DNA of 64,000 nucleotides, taken from contig JBBEBP010000028.1 in NCBI GenBank assembly GCA_040882255.1, positions 1 through 64,000 of the forward strand, in the 5' to 3' direction. This DNA is from PWQG01 sp040882255. GTDB taxonomy: Bacteria > Pseudomonadota > Gammaproteobacteria > Pseudomonadales > Pseudohongiellaceae. Both the position numbers and the translations under genes were made by a program. Shown here in pieces: positions 58,954 through 64,000 of this stretch. Positions within the stretch are counted from its first letter, which is position 1; every line of letters starts with the position of its first letter. Under the pieces are notes generated by a model. The model was not told where the DNA came from. It searched no databases and worked only from the letters and a program-made list of their open reading frames with translations.

Positions 58954-59907
58954 ATGAACATACGTAGCCGTACAGTTCAGCTTCTATCGGCAGTTCTTTT
59001 CGGCGGCCTGGGCAGCACGGCCCTGGCCCAGGACAATATCGGCTCGGGCATCGCCTGTCAGAATCCCGAATACGCCTGCCCCGCCGGAGGCGGCTGCGAT
59101 CCGCAGACCACCGCCCAGCGCGGCAATCAGACCGACGCGGCGGCAGGCCGTAATTACTTCCTCGACATTCCCTGCGACCTGGAGGCCGGCGAGGAAGTCG
59201 TGTTCGTGCTGAACCTGCACGGCGGCGGCTCCATCGGCAACTGGCAGCGGCATTACTTCCCGGCTCACGATTACGCTGACGAATACCGGCTGATCGTGGC
59301 CACGCCGAGCGGCGTGGTGCGTGCCTGGCGCGAAGAGAACGACGACGAGCACCTGGAGAACATCGTCAATTATGTGTATGACGAGTTCTCGGACCTGGAT
59401 ATTCGAGCTTTCTGGCTGGCCGGACACTCCCAGGGAGGCGCCACGTCGCACCGGCTGGTCTGTACGGATTTCTACAGAGACAAGGTGACGGGCCTGTTGA
59501 GCCTGGCCGGTGGCCGGGTGGGTAACCGGGCCGAGGTGCAGGACTGTGATTTCTCCCACATCTACACCTGGGGCGAGCATGATTCGATCGGTGTGGGAGA
59601 AGTGCCGGACTCATCGCCGCTTGCGAAGCGCTACAACTGCTCGGCCCGCATCCGCCACGACGATGTCGTGGACACTGAGTCAGGTTATGTTCATGACTCG
59701 CGCACCGGTGATGCCCGGCCGGACCGGGAAGGCTGGGGCGGTGAGCCGGCCCCGGGTACGGCGCAGGTCTATGAATACCCGAACTGTGATGACGGCTACG
59801 TGGTGGCTGATGTGGTCCGAATGGACAAGGGACACACGGAAGGGCTGGAGCCCAAGGTGACGGAACGTGTGGTGCAGTTGATGCTGTCTGCCACTAATAC
59901 GAAGTAG
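58954..59907 (+). CDS. Secreted alpha/beta-hydrolase esterase (LpqC/PHB depolymerase-like)
   Basis: A 317-residue exported serine esterase. Signal peptide to ALA, a cysteine-rich N-terminal stretch (GIACQNPEYACPAGGGCDPQ), oxyanion HGGG (89-92), nucleophile S159 in AGHSQGGAT and a C-terminal histidine in MDKGHTEGLEP. The pattern fits PHB-depolymerase or feruloyl-esterase relatives. Multiple cysteines suggest disulphides. Its substrate is unknown. No operon partners. Confidence 0.82.
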   Translation: MNIRSRTVQLLSAVLFGGLGSTALAQDNIGSGIACQNPEYACPAGGGCDPQTTAQRGNQTDAAAGRNYFLDIPCDLEAGEEVVFVLNLHGGGSIGNWQRHYFPAHDYADEYRLIVATPSGVVRAWREENDDEHLENIVNYVYDEFSDLDIRAFWLAGHSQGGATSHRLVCTDFYRDKVTGLLSLAGGRVGNRAEVQDCDFSHIYTWGEHDSIGVGEVPDSSPLAKRYNCSARIRHDDVVDTESGYVHDSRTGDARPDREGWGGEPAPGTAQVYEYPNCDDGYVVADVVRMDKGHTEGLEPKVTERVVQLMLSATNTK

Positions 59908-60037
59908 CCGCAATGGAGTTGCCCGTCAGTGCCGACACTGCTATCTCGACACTGTCGGGCGACAATATCTGTAGGAATTCGAGCGTGCCGTCACCGAGCT
60001 GCCGCTGAATACGCAGCTCTGAATCCGGAAAACCGGG

Positions 60038-60191
60038 CTCTCGCAAAGATCGCAAAGCTCGCCAAGAGTGCATACCATGACGGATAACGAAATTGGGGCA
60101 CAGGCCGTTGCAGCGTCAGGCATTCCGTTGCGAGCATCGTAATCAGTGTCAGGTCATTGGTTTCTTGGCGAGCTTGGCGGTCTCTGCGAGA
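60038..60191. repeat. Inverted pair of TCTTGGCG-type repeats
   Basis: CTCTCGCAAAGATCGCAAAG then CTCGCCAAGAGTGC (60038-60071) faces TTTCTTGGCGAGCTTGGCGG then TCTCTGCGAGA (60161-60191). The pair fills the 318-base gap between the esterase and metF, which has no gene. Confidence 0.75.
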
Positions 60192-60225
60192 TCAACAAGG
60201 GCCATTTCGCCTGTTCACGGCCCTG

Positions 60226-61068
60226 TTACAACCCCAGGTTTCTCCACAGCTTCACCACCGGCACGGCCTGGTTCAGCGTGTAGAAATGCAGCCCCGGCGC
60301 GCCGCCTTCGAGCAGCGTCTCGCACAGTTTTGTGACCACTTCCTCGCCGAACGCCCGAATGCTGTCGCTGTCATCCCCGTAGCTCTGCAATCGCTGACGG
60401 ATCCAGCGCGGGATCTCGGCACCGCAGCTGTCGCTGAAGCGGGCCAGCTTGTTGTAGTTGGTGATGGGCATGATGCCCGGCACGATCGGGATGTCGATAC
60501 CAGCGTCGCGGCAGCGGTCGACGAAGTAGAAATACGCGTCCGGGTTATAGAAATACTGCGTGATTGCCCCGTCCGCTCCTGCGTCCACTTTCTTCTTGAA
60601 AAAATGGATGTCGCGGTCGTAACTCTCCGACTGCGGATGAATCTCCGGGTAGCAGGCCACGTCGATGTGGAAGTGCCGGCCGGTGTGCTTGCGTACGAAC
60701 TCCACCAGTTCATTGGCAAAGATATGCTGCGTGGCCAGTCCGGTGCCCGATGGTATATCCCCGCGAAGCGCCACGAGTCGTTTTATCCCCTGAAGCTGGT
60801 AGTGATTGAGCAACTCCAGCATTTCGCGCTCGTCGGAGCCGCCGAAGGAAAGGTGCGGGGCCACCGGTGAGCCGGACTTGTGGATGTCCAGCACCAGTTG
60901 TCTCGTACCGTCTTTCGTGGAGCCGCCGGCACCATAGGTCACCGAGAAAAAATCCGGTTCCAGTGCCGCCAGTTCCTCACGGACTTCGACGATCTTCTCC
61001 CTGCCCTGCGCCGTGCGGGGCGGGAAGAACTCGAAGCTGAAATGGCCGTCCCTGCGTGTCGTACTCAT
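60226..61068 (-). CDS. metF: 5,10-methylenetetrahydrofolate reductase
   Basis: A 280-residue MetF: SFEFFPPRTAQGREKI, FFSVTYGAGGSTKDGT, LVALRGDIPSG and GADGAITQYFYNPDAYF carry the FAD- and folate-binding parts of the TIM barrel. It makes 5-methyl-THF for methionine synthesis. Last gene of the metK-ahcY-metF block, 16 bases after ahcY. Confidence 0.96.
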   Translation of the reverse strand: MSTTRRDGHFSFEFFPPRTAQGREKIVEVREELAALEPDFFSVTYGAGGSTKDGTRQLVLDIHKSGSPVAPHLSFGGSDEREMLELLNHYQLQGIKRLVALRGDIPSGTGLATQHIFANELVEFVRKHTGRHFHIDVACYPEIHPQSESYDRDIHFFKKKVDAGADGAITQYFYNPDAYFYFVDRCRDAGIDIPIVPGIMPITNYNKLARFSDSCGAEIPRWIRQRLQSYGDDSDSIRAFGEEVVTKLCETLLEGGAPGLHFYTLNQAVPVVKLWRNLGL

Positions 61069-61084
61069 GCTCGTCCGTCCTGAA

Positions 61085-62470
61085 TCAGTATTTGTAGCTG
61101 TCGGTCTTGAAGGGGCCGTCCACGGTGACGTGGATGTACTCGGCCTGTTCAGGGCGCAGTTTCGTCAGTACGCCACCGAAGCCGCCCACCATCAGGGCCG
61201 CCACTTCTTCGTCCAGTTTCTTGGGCAGAACTTCAACCCGCAGCAGCTCTTTCTGCTTGTCGGCAGGCTGGTCCGCGTAGGCCTGTCCGTACAGGTGGAT
61301 CTGCGCCAGCACCTGGTTGGCGAAGGAGCCGTCCATGATACGTGACGGGTGACCCGTGGCATTGCCCAGGTTGATCAGCCGGCCCTCGGAGAGCAGCAGG
61401 ATGTAGTTGTCCTTTTCTGTCTCGTGGTTGTTGCGATAGATGCGGTGTACCTGCGGCTTGACCTCTTCCCAGTGCCAGTTGTCACGCATGTACCGGGTAT
61501 CGATTTCGTTGTCGAAGTGACCGATGTTGCAGATGATGGCGCCTGCCTTGACGGCCTGCAGCATGTTTTTGTCACACACGTCCAGGTTACCGGTAGCGGT
61601 GACGATCAGGTCGGTTTTGCCCAGCAGATTCCGATCGATGTCTTCCAGCTTGCCGGTATTGTTGCCGCCCGTGTAGGGAGAAACCACTTCGAAGCCGTCC
61701 ATGCAGGCCTGCATGGCGCAGATCGGATCGATTTCGGCAATGCGTACGATCATGCCTTCCTGGCGCAGGCTCTGGGCCGAGCCCTTGCCCACATCACCGT
61801 AGCCGACCACCAGCGCCTGCTTGCCGGACAGCAGCATGTCGGTGCCGCGCTTGATGCCGTCGTTCAGACTGTGGCGGCAGCCGTACTTGTTGTCGTTCTT
61901 GGACTTGGTTACCGAGTCATTGACGTTGATACACGGCACTTTCAGGGTGCCCTGCTTGAGCATGTCCAGCAGGCGGTGAACGCCGGTGGTGGTCTCCTCG
62001 GTGATGCCGTGGATGTGCTCCAGCAGCTGCGGGTACTTGTCGTGCACCATGGCGGTCAGGTCGCCACCGTCATCCAGAATCATGTTGGCGTCCCAGGGCT
62101 CCCCGTCCTTGAGGATGGTCTGCTCGATGCACCACTCGCCCTCTTCCTCGGTCTGGCCTTTCCAGGCGTAGACGCCGATGCCCTTCGAGGCGATGTAGGC
62201 GGCGGCGTGGTCCTGTGTGGAGAAGATGTTGCAGGAGGACCAGCGCACTTCGGCGCCCAGTTCCACCAGTGTCTCGATCAGCACGGCGGTCTGGATGGTC
62301 ATGTGGATGCAGCCCAGGATTTTCGCGCCGGCCAGCGGCTGTTCGGCGGCGTACTTCTCGCGCAGTGACATCAGCGCTGGCATTTCGTTTTGGGCCAGTT
62401 CTACTTCTTTACGGCCATAGTCTGCCAGTTTGATATCGGCCACTTTGTAGTCGTTTCTTTTCCTCAACAT
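61085..62470 (-). CDS. ahcY: Adenosylhomocysteinase
   Basis: A 461-residue SAH hydrolase: KILGCIHMTIQTAVLIETLV, NMILDDGGDLTAMVH, the NAD fold VVGYGDVGKGSAQSLRQEG, ICNIGHFDNEIDT and the C-terminal KTDSYKY, which reaches into the neighbouring subunit. It removes S-adenosylhomocysteine left by methyltransferases. 55 bases after metK; no SAH riboswitch was recognised in that gap. Confidence 0.97.
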   Translation of the reverse strand: MLRKRNDYKVADIKLADYGRKEVELAQNEMPALMSLREKYAAEQPLAGAKILGCIHMTIQTAVLIETLVELGAEVRWSSCNIFSTQDHAAAYIASKGIGVYAWKGQTEEEGEWCIEQTILKDGEPWDANMILDDGGDLTAMVHDKYPQLLEHIHGITEETTTGVHRLLDMLKQGTLKVPCINVNDSVTKSKNDNKYGCRHSLNDGIKRGTDMLLSGKQALVVGYGDVGKGSAQSLRQEGMIVRIAEIDPICAMQACMDGFEVVSPYTGGNNTGKLEDIDRNLLGKTDLIVTATGNLDVCDKNMLQAVKAGAIICNIGHFDNEIDTRYMRDNWHWEEVKPQVHRIYRNNHETEKDNYILLLSEGRLINLGNATGHPSRIMDGSFANQVLAQIHLYGQAYADQPADKQKELLRVEVLPKKLDEEVAALMVGGFGGVLTKLRPEQAEYIHVTVDGPFKTDSYKY

Positions 62471-62525
62471 TTTCGTTTCCTCGGATTCGTTGGTGTTTGG
62501 TATACGGGTTCTGGTCGGGACGTGT

Positions 62526-63686
62526 TTACAGTCCCGCTTCGTCGCGCAGGGCCTCGGCCTTGTCGGTGCGCTCCCAGGTGAATTCGGTTTCTGTGCGGCC
62601 GAAGTGGCCGTAGGCGGCCGTCGGCTGATAGATCGGCTGTATCAGGTCGAGCATCTTGATGAGGCCCTTGGGTCGCAGTTCGAAATGCTTGCGGATCAGC
62701 TCCACGATGCGGTGCTCGCTGATCTGCCCGGTGCCGAAAGTCTCCACGCTGATGGAGGTCGGCTCGGCGACGCCGATGGCGTAGGACAGCTGTACCTCAC
62801 AGCGGTCGGCGATGCCGGCGGCGACCAGGTTCTTGGCCACGTAGCGCGCCGCGTAGGCCGCCGAGCGATCCACCTTGGACGGGTCCTTGCCGGAGAACGC
62901 GCCGCCGCCGTGGCGGGCCATGCCGCCATAGGTGTCGACGATGATCTTGCGGCCGGTCAGCCCGGCGTCGCCGTAGGGTCCGCCGATCACGAAGCGGCCG
63001 GTCGGATTGATGAAGTACTTCGTGTCGGCATCCAGCCATTCAGCCGGCAGTACGGGCTTGATGATCTCCTCCATGACGGCTTCCTTCAATGCGTCCTGGC
63101 TGATCTCCTCGTCGTGCTGAGTGGACAGAACCACGGCCTCGATACCCACCGGCTTGCCGTCCTGATAGCGGAAGCTGAGCTGGCTCTTGGCGTCGGGACG
63201 CAGCCAGGGCAGGGTGCCATTACGTCGTACCTCGGCCTGGCGCTTGACCAGGCGGTGCGAATAGGTGATCGGCGCCGGCATCAGCACGTCGGTCTCGTTA
63301 CTGGCATAGCCGAACATCAGGCCCTGGTCACCGGCGCCCTGTTCGTGATCATCGCTGTCGTCCACGCCCATGGCGATGTCCGGCGACTGCTTGCCGATGC
63401 CGTTGAGCACCGCGCAGGAGTGACCGTCGAAGCCCTTGTCCGAATGATCGTAGCCGATGTCCGTGACGACCTTGCGGGCAATGCCCTCCAGGTCCACGTA
63501 GCCGGTGGTGGTGACCTCGCCAGCCACGATCACCATGCCGGTCTTGATCAGGGTTTCACAGGCGACGCGTGCCCCAGGGTCCTGGCGCAGCAGGTTATCC
63601 AGTACGGCGTCGGAAATCTGGTCGGCGATCTTGTCCGGGTGTCCCTCGGAGACCGATTCGGAGGTGAAGAGACGGGTTGTCGTCAT
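62526..63686 (-). CDS. metK: S-adenosylmethionine synthetase
   Basis: A 386-residue MetK: LFTSESVSEGHPDKIADQIS, GAGDQGLMFGYA, GGGAFSGKDPSKVDRSAAY and GHFGRTE are the ATP, metal and methionine sites. ATG 63686 gives the conserved start. It makes SAM from methionine and ATP, and with ahcY and metF forms the methyl cycle. Confidence 0.97.
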   Translation of the reverse strand: MTTTRLFTSESVSEGHPDKIADQISDAVLDNLLRQDPGARVACETLIKTGMVIVAGEVTTTGYVDLEGIARKVVTDIGYDHSDKGFDGHSCAVLNGIGKQSPDIAMGVDDSDDHEQGAGDQGLMFGYASNETDVLMPAPITYSHRLVKRQAEVRRNGTLPWLRPDAKSQLSFRYQDGKPVGIEAVVLSTQHDEEISQDALKEAVMEEIIKPVLPAEWLDADTKYFINPTGRFVIGGPYGDAGLTGRKIIVDTYGGMARHGGGAFSGKDPSKVDRSAAYAARYVAKNLVAAGIADRCEVQLSYAIGVAEPTSISVETFGTGQISEHRIVELIRKHFELRPKGLIKMLDLIQPIYQPTAAYGHFGRTETEFTWERTDKAEALRDEAGL

Positions 63687-63720
63687 GGTAATGCTTCCTT
63701 TGTAGAGTTCCTTCAAGCGA

Positions 63721-64000
63721 TCAGTTCGAAAGTGGTGTCTGTGTCGTGTCAATACGGTGTTGCGGTGCCAGTGGACCGTGGCCGATGTCCGGGCGCAGGA
63801 ACAGGCGGATCAGTACCTGGAAACCGTTGCGTTGTCCCAGATAGAGCTGTTGGCCCGAGAGCAGGCCTGCCTGTGTGGTCCAGTCGTCCAGATCGTGGTC
63901 GTCGAAGCCCAGCCACAGGTCGCCACACGCCTCGCGTGCCCAGTCCTGATCGTGCCGGGAGAGGTCGATCAACAGCAGCTGGCCGCCCGGTTTCAGCATG
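63721..64000 (-). CDS. Methyltransferase, C-terminal part (runs off the window)
   Basis: The C-terminal 92 residues of a class I SAM methyltransferase: MLKPGGQLLLIDLSRHDQDW then ACGDLWLGFDDHDLDDWTTQ AGL. The 5' end lies beyond 64000. At this position next to metK many gammaproteobacteria carry an ArsR-type regulator fused to such a domain, linked to control of the SAM/SAH cycle; only the methyltransferase end is visible here. 34 bases before metK, likely the same operon. Confidence 0.75.
   Translation of the reverse strand, partial: MLKPGGQLLLIDLSRHDQDWAREACGDLWLGFDDHDLDDWTTQAGLLSGQQLYLGQRNGFQVLIRLFLRPDIGHGPLAPQHRIDTTQTPLSN

Noticed and set aside
62471..63720. SAH or SAM riboswitch before ahcY or metK
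   Set aside because: The gaps are 55 and 34 bases and contain no recognisable aptamer core.

Overview
The window is a GC-rich stretch of chromosome from a Gammaproteobacterium. The evidence is the gene order cytochrome c5, rep, comM, ubiK, glnK, amtB (which as I remember it resembles the Pseudomonas layout), a sigma54/NtrC-type control region before glnK, a cobalamin riboswitch, and a metK-ahcY-metF methyl-cycle block. Free-living, surface-polysaccharide-rich lineages of the Chromatiales/Xanthomonadales kind fit best, but I cannot name a genus. A run of 10 N at 32965-32974 marks an assembly gap.

Layout. 0.3-9.6 kb is an accessory zone: a 2OG-Fe(II) oxygenase, a NYN-domain protein, a DUF4143 ATPase, a TraF-like outer-membrane protein, SapC, and many toxin-antitoxin (TA) modules (vapB with a deleted vapC, a HigA-like antitoxin, two BrnT/BrnA pairs, Phd/VapC). 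9.8-17 kb is a surface-sugar locus (GT2 glycosyltransferase, NAD-dependent epimerase, rfbA, rfbC, rfbD) with a TA or TA-like pair in nearly every gap. 17.0-19.9 kb holds a secreted protein plus a matrixin metalloprotease, then mntA with a broken hepT. manC is at 20-21.4 kb on the minus strand.

21.5-31.8 kb is the most interesting region. It is a compact plus-strand cluster: a membrane alkaline-phosphatase-fold enzyme; a nucleotidyltransferase/PEP-synthase-like fusion; a class I glutamine-amidotransferase-like hydrolase; a LicC-like cytidylyltransferase; a TagF-like phosphotransferase; a small YLDPGTGS membrane protein; and a second YidC. The three central genes match the enzyme set that makes cytidine diphosphoramidate from L-glutamine in Campylobacter jejuni (Cj1418 glutamine kinase, Cj1416 cytidylyltransferase, Cj1417 hydrolase). 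I infer a phosphoramidate-decorated surface glycan system in a gammaproteobacterium, with a different transferase end from the Campylobacter one.

32-39 kb is the conserved core: two c5 cytochromes, rep, comM, ubiK, glnK, amtB. 39.5-48.8 kb carries a TonB receptor, two C69-type dipeptidase paralogues facing each other, and two TPR-sulfotransferases facing each other. 48.7-50.3 kb is an AbiEi/AbiEii pair with a 17-bp operator palindrome. rsmE and a B12-riboswitch operon follow (DUF6580-like membrane protein and a BtuF-like protein), then a CopG-like protein, mazEF, an arsenic operon (arsR, acr3, tandem Usp), a di-haem peroxidase with an unusual C-terminal half, a decayed hicAB, and a secreted esterase. 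The right edge is an S-adenosylmethionine-cycle operon (methyltransferase, metK, ahcY, metF).

Two families of dispersed intergenic repeats run through the window: hairpins built on GGGACTGTCCC and arrays built on TCTTGGCG/CTCGCCAAGA. Several TA genes (vapC, hepT, hicA, hicB) are visibly broken, which suggests frequent acquisition and decay of TA modules.
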